NCBI RefSeq assembly: GCF_051488665.1
Contig: NZ_JBPSEG010000005.1
Location: 1-64,000, forward strand
Length of the DNA stretch: 64,000 nt
Direction: 5' to 3'
DNA from: Melioribacter sp051488665
GTDB lineage: Bacteria; Bacteroidota; Ignavibacteria; Ignavibacteriales; Melioribacteraceae
Numbering within the stretch: the first letter of the stretch is position 1; each line of letters starts with the position of its first letter. A program made the translations under genes and the position numbers. Below are positions 17,738-26,496 of this stretch, in pieces. The notes under the pieces are model-generated. The model saw only the letters and a program-made list of their open reading frames with translations. It made no database searches and was not told where the DNA came from.

Positions 17738-18742
17738 TTATAGTTTATATTTTTGCTTGAACCATTCGTAGGCTGCATTGATTTGTTTTGTCTTTTGCTC
17801 TGCCAGCGCTTTAAGCTCGTCTCCAAGATCGCTCACCCTGTCGGGATGATATTTCGATATTAAATCGAGATAACGCTTGCGTATGTAAGATTTGGTAACC
17901 TTTCCGGAAAGCCCCAATAACTTCCCGTAATATTTGGCTTTTTCAAAATCGGTGGCTTTTGTGGGGTCGAAATCATCGGCTTCAAACGACGTTCTTTTTT
18001 CATACTTTTCGAATCGTTCGTACTTCTCGTACTTTTCATATTTTTCATATTGCGTATAAGTTCTTTCTTCTTTTCTGGAAGACTTTCTGTGAGTTCTTTG
18101 CCGGAAATAAAAACCGACTATGTCGTTTACTGAAGTGAAAAGTTCCGAGCTGTTATCGCCTATATTGAAGAGATAATCGAGCATAAATAAATTGACGTTA
18201 TACCAGTCGGTATCTTTTATTCGGACCGAATTCTCTATGATATTTTTCTTTACCGTATCAATCTTCAGATTAGGTCTCAGCTTAATCAGTTTATTGTTTT
18301 CGACAACCGGAGTTACAATTTTCAGCAGCGAATTTATCCAGCCGTCCGAACCCATTTCGAGCACCAAAGTATGAAGCACAAGGAATTCGCTGTATACTTC
18401 GTCGGAAGGAATTGTCATTGAAAGTTCAGGAGAATAACTGATGCATTGAAGATGACCGTAAGTGGTAAAAGCTAATTCGTTGAGAGTTTGGTCGGTATCC
18501 ATATCGAACCACTTTTTACAAACGCTTTCTACAGCCTGAGGCACAAACAGATTCTTGAATTCATAAGAGGCTTTGAAGCTGGAATTCAGAAAGTTCTGCG
18601 AAAATCCCGACAGAGCGGAATGCGTTGTGCCGATAGCCGTCCATACGTTTTTATAAATGGCGTCGTATATATAAAACGCGTCGTCGTATCTTTTTTGTTC
18701 GAACACAAAATCCGCGGCTTCTCTCAACTTACGTATGTTCAT
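17738..18742 (-). CDS. Protein with C-terminal J domain
   Basis: A 334-residue protein whose last 70 residues form a J domain, with YHPDR (HPD at 299-301) and helices II-III recognisable, so it should stimulate a DnaK-type Hsp70. The first ~220 residues are of unknown fold and contain no zinc-finger or G/F region. A charged linker of YEKYEKYE-type repeats (around residues 226-245) joins the two. J domains at the C-terminus occur in specialised, not general, co-chaperones. It lies upstream of the GH51 gene. No partner is evident from the context. Confidence 0.8.
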   Translation of the reverse strand: MNIRKLREAADFVFEQKRYDDAFYIYDAIYKNVWTAIGTTHSALSGFSQNFLNSSFKASYEFKNLFVPQAVESVCKKWFDMDTDQTLNELAFTTYGHLQCISYSPELSMTIPSDEVYSEFLVLHTLVLEMGSDGWINSLLKIVTPVVENNKLIKLRPNLKIDTVKKNIIENSVRIKDTDWYNVNLFMLDYLFNIGDNSSELFTSVNDIVGFYFRQRTHRKSSRKEERTYTQYEKYEKYEKYERFEKYEKRTSFEADDFDPTKATDFEKAKYYGKLLGLSGKVTKSYIRKRYLDLISKYHPDRVSDLGDELKALAEQKTKQINAAYEWFKQKYKL

Positions 18743-18799
18743 ATAACCATTCTGTTTTTATTAATATTACAAGTATACAAAAACCGCCAAATAATTCTA

Positions 18800-19186
18800 C
18801 TATAAAGTGGCAAGGAATCTTTCCAGCTTTTTAGACACTTCGGTAGCTACTTCTGACAGAGCGGAATTTTTTACAGCCTGCATCGACTCCATCGGATTGA
18901 CGGCGCTTACCTGAACAGTGCCGTCGTGTTTTTCCTGGAGTATTACGTTACATGGAAGCAGCACTCCGATATTTTCTTCCATCAACAGAGCTTTATATGC
19001 AAGAGGAGGATTGCATGCGCCGAATATCTTATAATTTCTGAAATCGACATCGAGCTTTTTTTTCAAAGTATCTTTAACGTTGATTTCCGTCAATACTCCG
19101 AAACCTTCTTTTTGCAAAGCTTCTTTAATTTTATTCTCCGCTTCCTCAAACGAGTAATTTACAACCTTCGAATTAAAATAAGCCAT
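18800..19186 (-). CDS. DUF302 family protein
   Basis: Small cytoplasmic protein of 128 residues in the DUF302 family, with the family's pattern FEEAENKIKEALQKEGFGVLTEIN and NPPLAYKALLMEENIGVLLPC. Function is unknown; some members bind small ligands or occur with sulfur and metal genes. AAAGGAGGG gives a very strong ribosome-binding site. It comes 18 bp after the SLC13 carrier gene in the same minus-strand run. Confidence 0.85.
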   Translation of the reverse strand: MAYFNSKVVNYSFEEAENKIKEALQKEGFGVLTEINVKDTLKKKLDVDFRNYKIFGACNPPLAYKALLMEENIGVLLPCNVILQEKHDGTVQVSAVNPMESMQAVKNSALSEVATEVSKKLERFLATL

Positions 19187-19204
19187 TTTCCCTCCTTTCG
19201 TTTT

Positions 19205-20677
19205 TTATAAAAAATTTATCATCACAATTATAGTAATTACAGCGGCGCCGGTAAAATTAATTATAACGCCCGGTAGAGCCATGTTTTTTATTTTCAGCTT
19301 ACGGCTGCCGAACACAATAGCGTTCGGAGGCGTGGCTACGGGCAGCATAAAAGCGCAAGAAGCCGAAAACGCAGCCGGCGCCATTAACAAGATCGGATTA
19401 ATATTCAATTCCAGAGACAAAGATGCAAGTATGGGCAATAAAATTTGCGCCGTAGCAGTGTTGGATGTTAATTCCGTTAAAAAGGTAACAATCAAGCAAA
19501 TCGATAAGATAATGTAAAACGGATTGAGTTCTTTCAACGATACAAATTGCCTGCCGATCATTTCCGACAATCCCGAATCGACGAATCCGTACGCCAGAGC
19601 AAATCCGCCTCCGAAAAGGAGCACAATGTCCCACGGTATTTTATTAATCGCATCGCTTTCGAGAACGAATCCCGTTTCGCCTTTGGATTTATTAACGGGT
19701 ATCATAAATAACAAAAGAGCCAATGTAATTGCGACCGTACCGTCGTCAATAAAATCGCTCGCAGGCATCAGGTCCGACCATCCCGGAACTACAAACAAGC
19801 CCGTATTGATATCGCTGCGGAATATCCAGAGCAAAGAAGCGGCAATAAATACAAAGAGGACGGATTTTTCGCCGCTTTTTAATTTGCCGAGCTCTAATTT
19901 CTCTTTTTTTATTATTTGCCGGTCAATACTAATTGCAGGAGGAGTTCTGTAAATTATTTTGTTGAGCAGCAACCACACGAAAGCAAGCAGTATAATTGTA
20001 ATTGACAACGCCAGCGTCATCCATCCGGCAAATGTAATCTGTTCGTAGTTTGGAAAATTAATCTTAAATACTCGTTGAAAAACCAGATTCGGCGGAGTTC
20101 CGATCGGCGTAGCCAAGCCCCCGATAGAACACGAGTACGCAATTGCAAGCATTAATGATATCGAAAAATTTTTTACGTCTTTATTTTGGTTTTCTTCTTC
20201 GACTTTTTTTATAACAGACAATCCGATCGGTAGCAGCATTACCGCCGTGGCTGTATTCGAAATCCACATCGAAATAAACGCCGAAGCGATCATAAAACCC
20301 AGGATAATTTTGCCGGGCGAATTTCCCAGAAAATAGATTATGTTCACTGCCATTCTCTTATGCAGGTTCCACTTTTCCATAGCGACCGCAATAATGAAAC
20401 CGCCGACAAACAAAAAGATAGTAGAATTAATGTAAGCCTGAGAAATTGACCTGGACGAGACCGCGCCGGTCAAAGGAAAAACAACAAGCGGTATAAGCGA
20501 TGTGGCTGCCAGCGGAATCGATTCGGTTATCCATAACATCGCCATCAACAGACCTGTGGCGGCAACTATTTCAGCTTTTTCATTGCCGGCGCCAAAATCC
20601 AGAAGCAAATAAACAGCTGTCGAAAAAACAATACTAATGATTACAGTAACTTGTTTTCCCGGAAAAGCTTTTTTCAT
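19205..20677 (-). CDS. SLC13/DASS family anion symporter
   Basis: Inner-membrane sodium-coupled carrier for dicarboxylates, citrate or sulfate. Two repeats carry the paired SNT motifs that bind Na+ and substrate carboxylate: WISNTATAVMLLP near residue 147 and LTSNTATAQILLP near residue 405. The helices between are typical of the divalent anion symporter fold. The length of 490 residues is normal. It lies between a dehydrogenase and DUF302 with short gaps, so co-transcription is likely. The exact substrate is not determined. Confidence 0.9.
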   Translation of the reverse strand: MKKAFPGKQVTVIISIVFSTAVYLLLDFGAGNEKAEIVAATGLLMAMLWITESIPLAATSLIPLVVFPLTGAVSSRSISQAYINSTIFLFVGGFIIAVAMEKWNLHKRMAVNIIYFLGNSPGKIILGFMIASAFISMWISNTATAVMLLPIGLSVIKKVEEENQNKDVKNFSISLMLAIAYSCSIGGLATPIGTPPNLVFQRVFKINFPNYEQITFAGWMTLALSITIILLAFVWLLLNKIIYRTPPAISIDRQIIKKEKLELGKLKSGEKSVLFVFIAASLLWIFRSDINTGLFVVPGWSDLMPASDFIDDGTVAITLALLLFMIPVNKSKGETGFVLESDAINKIPWDIVLLFGGGFALAYGFVDSGLSEMIGRQFVSLKELNPFYIILSICLIVTFLTELTSNTATAQILLPILASLSLELNINPILLMAPAAFSASCAFMLPVATPPNAIVFGSRKLKIKNMALPGVIINFTGAAVITIIVMINFL

Positions 20678-20688
20678 TTATACTATTC

Positions 20689-21543
20689 TTATTTTGGATA
20701 AATCACATTGAACAGAGCCGAATAATCTTTATCCGCCATATTCATATCGATTCCCTGCTGCAGTATAATTTTCACTTTTTCTATTATTTCCGTATTTACT
20801 TTTTTACCGGCAAATTCTTCCTGGATTAGATTTACATCCTTCAACAAATGCTTCAGAGGAAAATTCGCTTTGTCGAAATCTCTCTTCAGCATTCCGTTCA
20901 GCTTTTTGTCGAACGTAGGAGCATAAAGAGCGCTCTTCCTGAGTATTTCCATAAACTGATTTACGTCCACATTGCTCGACAAAATATATCCGAGACTCAT
21001 TGAAAAGACCGAAGTGAGCGAGGCAATCAATTGATTCAGCGCCAGTTTCATTGCCGAAGCGCTTCCGATATCCCCGACGTGATAAACGTTGTCTCCGAAA
21101 TTCTTCAATAATTTTTTCCACTTATTGTAATTATCTTTCGAAGCGCCAACCATAACTATCAGCTGACCTTCTTCGACCTGTGGGATGCTTCCGAGAACGG
21201 GAGCTTCGATATATTCTCCTCCGTTTTCTTCTATTCTGTTTTTCAACAAAAGACTTTCATTGGGCGAAATAGTGCTCATCTGAATCAAGGTTTTACCTTT
21301 GAAAGATATTTTTTCGGAAAACAAGGTTTCGCTTATTGCATTAAAATCCGTCAGCATTGTAATTATCACCGGCGTTTCTTTAACGGCGTCAGCCGGCGAA
21401 TCAAATATTTTAGCCTGATGCTTTTTCAGGCGTTCGGTTTTCGATTTGGTTCTATTAAATACGAATAAATTATACCCCGCTTTCAACAATCTGAAAGCCA
21501 TTGGTTCTCCCATTAATCCGGTACCGATAAAAGCTACCTTCAT
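20689..21543 (-). CDS. Beta-hydroxyacid dehydrogenase family oxidoreductase
   Basis: NAD(P)-dependent dehydrogenase of the 3-hydroxyisobutyrate/6-phosphogluconate-like family. The Rossmann motif GTGLMGEPMAFRLLKAGY starts the protein, substrate-binding APVLGSIPQVEEGQL lies near residue 115, and catalytic Lys is in SASAMKLALNQL near residue 167. The length of 284 residues fits. Which substrate it uses (glyoxylate, succinic semialdehyde or others) cannot be read. It lies 11 bp behind bshB1 and 11 bp ahead of the SLC13 gene. Confidence 0.88.
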   Translation of the reverse strand: MKVAFIGTGLMGEPMAFRLLKAGYNLFVFNRTKSKTERLKKHQAKIFDSPADAVKETPVIITMLTDFNAISETLFSEKISFKGKTLIQMSTISPNESLLLKNRIEENGGEYIEAPVLGSIPQVEEGQLIVMVGASKDNYNKWKKLLKNFGDNVYHVGDIGSASAMKLALNQLIASLTSVFSMSLGYILSSNVDVNQFMEILRKSALYAPTFDKKLNGMLKRDFDKANFPLKHLLKDVNLIQEEFAGKKVNTEIIEKVKIILQQGIDMNMADKDYSALFNVIYPK

Positions 21544-21554
21544 TAATTTACCCC

Positions 21555-22256
21555 TTATTTAATTAGTTGTACTAAATCAAGTTCAATTTCTTCCTCGCAG
21601 AAAAAAGGCTCGCCGTAATCCTTTCCGATTTTAAATCCGTAAACTTTTGCCCGGGCTTCGAGAAACTTGAGGAAATTAGGCTGGCTTATAAACGTTTCGG
21701 GCTCGTCGCTTTCGGGATTGTAAAACTGAGATTTATAAGCGCGGACTGCGTTCATTTTTGTTTCAAACGTTTTGCTTATGTCAACCACAAAAGAAGGCTT
21801 GAATTCGTAAGTCTGCATAAAATAGAAAAGGCGTTTGGGTCGATAAGCTTCCTGGTCTGTAATAATTTTGGGCAGACCCGAAAAAAAGAACGCTTCTTTA
21901 ACAAGGTTTCCTACGCCGATATGGTCTGGATGGCGGTCGTTAAAATAAGGCGCAAAGAGTATCTTAGGGCGAAACTCCCGTATCTTGCGTATCAATGCAT
22001 GCAGATGCTCTTCATTGTATTTAAGATTGCCGTCTTTGAATCCGAGATTTTCTCTGTGCGTCAACTTCAGAATTCGAGAAGCTTCTTCCGCTTCTTTCAG
22101 TCTTAATTCCGGCGTGCCTCTCGTGCCGAGTTCCCCGCGTGACAAATCAACAAGACCGACTTTATAGCCGCCGTCGGTTAATCCGGCTATTGTACCGCCC
22201 ATTGATAATTCGGCGTCGTCGGGATGAGCGGCAAATATCAGTATATCGAGCTCCAT
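21555..22256 (-). CDS. bshB1: Bacillithiol deacetylase BshB1
   Basis: Zinc deacetylase converting GlcNAc-malate to GlcN-malate, the second step in making the thiol bacillithiol. The PIG-L/LmbE fold shows the metal motif AHPDDAE at residues 10-16 and HPDH near residue 109. LSRGELGTRGTPELRLKEAE is typical of BshB1. The length of 233 residues is normal. It implies bacillithiol in this organism; bshA and bshC are not in the window. It is the first gene of a four-gene minus-strand run. Confidence 0.9.
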   Translation of the reverse strand: MELDILIFAAHPDDAELSMGGTIAGLTDGGYKVGLVDLSRGELGTRGTPELRLKEAEEASRILKLTHRENLGFKDGNLKYNEEHLHALIRKIREFRPKILFAPYFNDRHPDHIGVGNLVKEAFFFSGLPKIITDQEAYRPKRLFYFMQTYEFKPSFVVDISKTFETKMNAVRAYKSQFYNPESDEPETFISQPNFLKFLEARAKVYGFKIGKDYGEPFFCEEEIELDLVQLIK

Positions 22257-22369
22257 AAAAATCCGTTTTTATTTTGGTGTTTAATATGTATAAAATTTTT
22301 GTGACAGCAAAATAGTTCATTAACCGGGAAAATAATTATATTCGTAAAACAAATTTTTCTGATCTGATT

Positions 22370-23812
22370 ATGAACGACAAATACGAAGCGGTTATCGGAC
22401 TCGAAGTCCACGCACAATTATTAACCGACACAAAAATTTTCTGCGGATGCTCGACTCAATTCGGGTCGGCTCCGAACACGAACGTATGTCCCGTTTGTTT
22501 GGGACAGCCCGGCGTTCTTCCCGTATTGAATAAGAAAGTCGTCGAATACACGGTTCTAATGGGACTCGCAACAAACTGCAGAATAAATCGTAAATCGATT
22601 TTTGCAAGGAAGCATTACTTTTATCCTGATTTACCAAAGAATTATCAGATTTCGCAATACGAAGAGCCGATATGCGAACACGGTCATATAACCGTCGAAT
22701 TGAAGGACGGGACTAAGAAAAAGATAGGCATTACCAGAATTCACATGGAAGAAGACGCCGGCAAATCGATTCACGACCAGGATTTCGATACTCTGATTGA
22801 TTTGAACAGAACCGGAACGCCTTTAATGGAAATAGTAAGCGAACCCGACATCAGGACTCCCGAAGAAGCTTATTTGTACCTTACAAAATTAAAACAGATA
22901 CTGACATACCTCGGCATATGCGACGGCAATATGGAAGAAGGCTCGCTCAGATGCGACGCCAACATTTCTGTCCGTCTTAAAGGAGAAACAAAATTCGGCA
23001 AAAAGACGGAAGTTAAAAACATGAACTCGTTCCGCAACGTGGAGCGCGCGCTGGCATACGAAATTGAACGGCAAATCGATTTACTCGAAGACGGCAAGGA
23101 AGTTATTCAACAAACCCTTTTGTGGGACGCCGACGCCAACGTCGCTCAACCGATGCGCTCTAAAGAAGAGGCTCACGATTATCGTTACTTCCCGGATCCC
23201 GACCTCATGCCCGTTGTAATAGAAGACGAGATGCTTAACGATATCAAAAGCCGGATGCCCGAACTACCCGACGAAAAGAAAAACCGTTTTATCGAAAAAT
23301 TCGGTTTGCCCGCTTACGACGCCGATATTCTTACGTCTTCCCGCGAGCTTGCGGACTATTACGAAAAAATTCTGACTGTGACAAACGACTATAAATCCGC
23401 CAGCAACTGGGTAATGACCGAAGTCTTGAAAGTAGTAAACGAGGAAAAAATCGACATCTCCGATTTTCCCGTCAGTCCTGAAAATTTAGGCAAGTTGATT
23501 GAATTGATAAACAACAATACGATCAGCGGCAAAATCGCGAAAGACATTTTTCCCGAAATGCTGAAAACAAATAAAGACCCGGAAACCATCGTAAAAGAAA
23601 AAAATCTCGTTCAGATAACCGACACTTCGGCAATCGAATCGATCGTGGAAAAAGTTTTGTCCGCCAATCAAAAACAAGTGGAAGAATTTCTGTCGGGCAA
23701 AGAAAAAGTCCTCGGTTTTCTCGTAGGACAAATAATGCGCGAGACTAAGGGAAAAGCGAATCCGCAAATAGTAAACGAAATACTGAGGAATAAACTGAAC
23801 TCGCTGAAATAA
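22370..23812 (+). CDS. gatB: Asp-tRNA(Asn)/Glu-tRNA(Gln) amidotransferase subunit B
   Basis: Kinase and tRNA-binding subunit of the transamidation complex that makes Gln-tRNA(Gln) and/or Asn-tRNA(Asn). The start YEAVIGLEVHAQL is diagnostic. A four-cysteine zinc site lies in FCGCSTQF...VCPVCLG (about residues 24-44), and the C-terminal YqeY-like domain covers about residues 330-480. The length of 480 residues is complete. gatA and gatC are not adjacent. It ends four bases before the convergent reductase pseudogene. Confidence 0.96.
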   Translation: MNDKYEAVIGLEVHAQLLTDTKIFCGCSTQFGSAPNTNVCPVCLGQPGVLPVLNKKVVEYTVLMGLATNCRINRKSIFARKHYFYPDLPKNYQISQYEEPICEHGHITVELKDGTKKKIGITRIHMEEDAGKSIHDQDFDTLIDLNRTGTPLMEIVSEPDIRTPEEAYLYLTKLKQILTYLGICDGNMEEGSLRCDANISVRLKGETKFGKKTEVKNMNSFRNVERALAYEIERQIDLLEDGKEVIQQTLLWDADANVAQPMRSKEEAHDYRYFPDPDLMPVVIEDEMLNDIKSRMPELPDEKKNRFIEKFGLPAYDADILTSSRELADYYEKILTVTNDYKSASNWVMTEVLKVVNEEKIDISDFPVSPENLGKLIELINNNTISGKIAKDIFPEMLKTNKDPETIVKEKNLVQITDTSAIESIVEKVLSANQKQVEEFLSGKEKVLGFLVGQIMRETKGKANPQIVNEILRNKLNSLK

Positions 23813-23816
23813 TTGA

Positions 23817-24697
23817 TTATTGCCGGAATATATCGGCAATCGCCTTATCCAAAGTAGCCGGTACGATTCCATATGATTTCAATTTATCTGTATTGAGCGA
23901 GACGTCATAAACTTTATACGGATAATTTTCTTCGTCCATTGTAGTCTTTATCAACAAATCGTTTCTTAGTCCCGCAATTTTACAGGCAAAGTCAATTAAA
24001 TCGTATCTCGATAATCTTTCATTTCCCCCGAAATTAATTGTTTCGCTTTTCAGGTCTTTAATTTCAATCAAGCTTGCGATCATTCGAGCGGCTTCTTTCA
24101 ATGAAAGAGGCGAACGGAATTGATCGGTAAACTGTTTTACCCGCTCGTTATTTTTTATTTTTTCAGAGTCTCCTGAAAAAAATTGGTCGAATGATTCAAT
24201 CCGAAACCGTAAAGCAAGGCTTCTCTAAGAATGACGTAATTTTCCGTAGCTTCTTTGATTTTTTGTTCGCCCATCAATTTTGTTTCGGCATAGAGCGAAG
24301 CCGGAATCAGTTTAGCGTTTTCGTCGAGATACGAACCTCTGTAGCCGGCATAAACCAGGTCGGTCGACAAATAAATAATTTTAGAATTATAAAGTTCGCA
24401 CAGAGCTGCAATTTTTCCTGCGGCGTTTACGTTAATTTCGTAGACGTAACTCCGCGGCAGCGAATCCGCTTTCGCGCTGTTTGATACTGCCGCAGTATGA
24501 ACAACCACATCCGGCTTGAAATTTTCGAATACTTCTTTGAGTTTATTATAATCTTCCAGTTGCAGTTGTACGGAATTGTATTCGCAACAGTTGCCTCTGT
24601 TTTTATTATAATGCGTTAAGATATCATGTTTTTCCGAAAGAACAATATTAAGATATTGCCCGAGCAGTCCGCTGCCGCCTGTTATGAAAATTTTCAT
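23817..24697 (-). pseudogene. Frameshifted RmlD-like sugar-nucleotide reductase
   Basis: NAD(P)-dependent reductase of the dTDP-4-dehydrorhamnose reductase type, split by one -1 shift. The N-terminal part (start 24697) has MKIFITGGSGLLGQYL, the VVHTAAVSN region and the catalytic YAETK motif, and stops with TAA at 24155. The remaining part continues in another frame from about 24163 to 23817. Rejoined, it gives about 293 residues, the normal length, with no other defects. Both halves have ordinary codon use. The break lies at an A6 run directly before TAA, so it may be a programmed frameshift, a recent mutation or a homopolymer error. Confidence 0.75.
24155..24174 (-). other. Frameshift site: SD-like, A6 and stop
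   Basis: The mRNA reads AGGAGACTCTGAAAAAATAA. AGGAG is followed after six bases by AAA AAA and then TAA in frame. A one-base backward slip on A6 would give CTG AAA AAA ATA AAA AAT and continue without a stop into the rest of the gene. The dnaX frameshift site is also A-rich with an upstream SD. Spacing here is shorter than in dnaX. Confidence 0.5.
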
Positions 24698-24771
24698 ATT
24701 TTCTTTTATTTCATTTATTATTAAACTTAGTTTACAATTTAATATAATTTTCAAACAAAGCAGAAGGCTAA

Positions 24772-25623
24772 ATGAAACAATTAATCGGCGCTCATACATT
24801 CGTCAAAGGCGGACCGGCTTCGGCTATCGAAACCGCAGAGAAGCTGGGATTTACAGCCATTCAAATTTTCACCAAAAACAACAATCGTTATTTCGAGAGA
24901 GATTTAAGAGAAGACGAAATTAACGACTATAAAGAGAAGCTGAAAAACTCGCGAATAAAATTTGTAGTGTCGCACGATTCTTATTTGATAAATCTTTGCT
25001 CGAAGAATCCCGAGGGATTAAAAAAGTCGCGCGCGGCATTCATAAAAGAACTCGAAAGATGCGAACAACTCGGAATACCGCACTTGAATTTTCACCCCGG
25101 AGCTCACGGCGGACAGGGCGAAGAAGACGGGCTTAAATTGATCGCCGAATCGCTCAATTACGCTCACGAAAAGACAAAAGGCTTCAAAGTCAAAAGCATG
25201 CTCGAAGCTACAGCGGGACAGGGAACCGCGCTCGGATACAAATTCGAACATCTTCGTAAAATTATCGATATGGTAGACGAACCGGAGAGAATGACCGTAT
25301 GCATCGACACTTGCCATATTTTTGCCGCCGGTTATAACATACGAGATCCGAAGGAATATAAAAAAGTGATGAAGGAATTTGACGAAATCGTGGGCTTGGA
25401 TTTACTGAAATGCATTCACATGAACGACAGCAAGAAAGAGTTAGGCAGCAAGTTGGACAGGCACGAACATATCGGCAAAGGATTTATCGGGCTGGAAGGC
25501 TTTTCAAATATAATGAACGACAAAAAAATTGAACATGTGCCGAAAATTCTGGAGACCCCAAAAGGAAAAGATCAAAAAGAAGACCTTGAAAATATCGAGA
25601 CGCTTCTGAGCTTAATAAAATAA
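24772..25623 (+). CDS. nfo: Endonuclease IV
   Basis: AP endonuclease of base-excision repair that cuts 5' to abasic sites, with three zinc ions. The start IGAHTFVKGG, the metal-ligand segments SHDSYLINLCS, LNFHPGAH, LEATAGQG, CIDTCHIFAAGY and IHMNDSK, and the C-terminal LETPKG are all present in order. The length of 283 residues is complete. AGAAGG is six bases before the ATG. It diverges from the frameshifted reductase and ends one base before the convergent DUF1460 gene. Confidence 0.96.
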   Translation: MKQLIGAHTFVKGGPASAIETAEKLGFTAIQIFTKNNNRYFERDLREDEINDYKEKLKNSRIKFVVSHDSYLINLCSKNPEGLKKSRAAFIKELERCEQLGIPHLNFHPGAHGGQGEEDGLKLIAESLNYAHEKTKGFKVKSMLEATAGQGTALGYKFEHLRKIIDMVDEPERMTVCIDTCHIFAAGYNIRDPKEYKKVMKEFDEIVGLDLLKCIHMNDSKKELGSKLDRHEHIGKGFIGLEGFSNIMNDKKIEHVPKILETPKGKDQKEDLENIETLLSLIK

Positions 25624-25624
25624 A

Positions 25625-26479
25625 TTAATTGATACGAAGAACCATAATTCCTGTTTGTTTTGAATGCGATTGGATATATTCGCTCAAAGGCAGTTTAGTT
25701 ATTTCCACTTTCTTCCCGACATCCGGAGCGTGAAGCAAATGTATTCTTCCGTCTTTCCCTTTAACGGCAATGCCCGTATGAGAAATATCGAGTCCCGGAA
25801 TATTCGTTGTAATTCCGATTATGTCTCCGCTGCGCAGTTTGCTTTCAATTTTTTGAATCGTCTTTTCAGGAATGTAAAAATATTTTCTCGACGAAATTTC
25901 TTTTTCGATTACGGCAATCGAATCCGTCAATTCCCGATTGTTTGCCAGTTGTTTATAGCTTTTGGTATGAGTCGACATAAAATTAATTATTTTATTGTAC
26001 GGAACTCCTCCGATTTCTTCGGTAATGTCTTTGCCTATTCCCCTTTTTTGCATTTCATAAATCCAATCGGAAAAATAGTGGAGACGCGAAGCATAACCTT
26101 TCATAATTCCGTTTCGATATCTTAGATTTTCAATTTCTTCAAGAAACGAATTGAAGGACGTGTCGTTATTTTTGATGCATCTTGCCAGAGCCACAGTCGC
26201 TTCCACAAACGTATAACAATCGAGACCTTTAAGATTAATTATCAGCGATTCGTCTTCGGTCGCCTCGAGAGTATGAGCTTTATAATCGGCGCCGATAAAA
26301 CTTAACCCGATCTGCTCGATTATCTTATTAACCGGTTCAACTCTTAGATTGTTTTTATATGCCAGCTCGAATTTATTGCGGCATACGGTTACGTCTTCCG
26401 GGCTGTAGACCTGCGCGTTTGTAATAAAGGTAATTAAAAGGAGAAACAGGAAAAGTAAAAGGAAATTTAGTTTATTCAT
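25625..26479 (-). CDS. DUF1460 family NlpC/P60-like protein
   Basis: Exported protein of 284 residues with an N-terminal hydrophobic signal (residues 1-22, ending ITNAQ). It resembles the DUF1460 / N-acetylmuramoyl-L-alanine amidase-like family, with a probable catalytic cysteine in GLDCYTFVEATVALAR and histidine in GLDISHTGIAVKG, so a cell-wall peptide hydrolase role is inferred. The ATG at 26479 was chosen over a TTG two codons earlier because GGAA lies at proper spacing. It is 17 bp behind dnaB and may be the end of that run. Confidence 0.75.
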   Translation of the reverse strand: MNKLNFLLLFLFLLLITFITNAQVYSPEDVTVCRNKFELAYKNNLRVEPVNKIIEQIGLSFIGADYKAHTLEATEDESLIINLKGLDCYTFVEATVALARCIKNNDTSFNSFLEEIENLRYRNGIMKGYASRLHYFSDWIYEMQKRGIGKDITEEIGGVPYNKIINFMSTHTKSYKQLANNRELTDSIAVIEKEISSRKYFYIPEKTIQKIESKLRSGDIIGITTNIPGLDISHTGIAVKGKDGRIHLLHAPDVGKKVEITKLPLSEYIQSHSKQTGIMVLRIN

Positions 26480-26496
26480 AGTCAATATTCCGTTAA

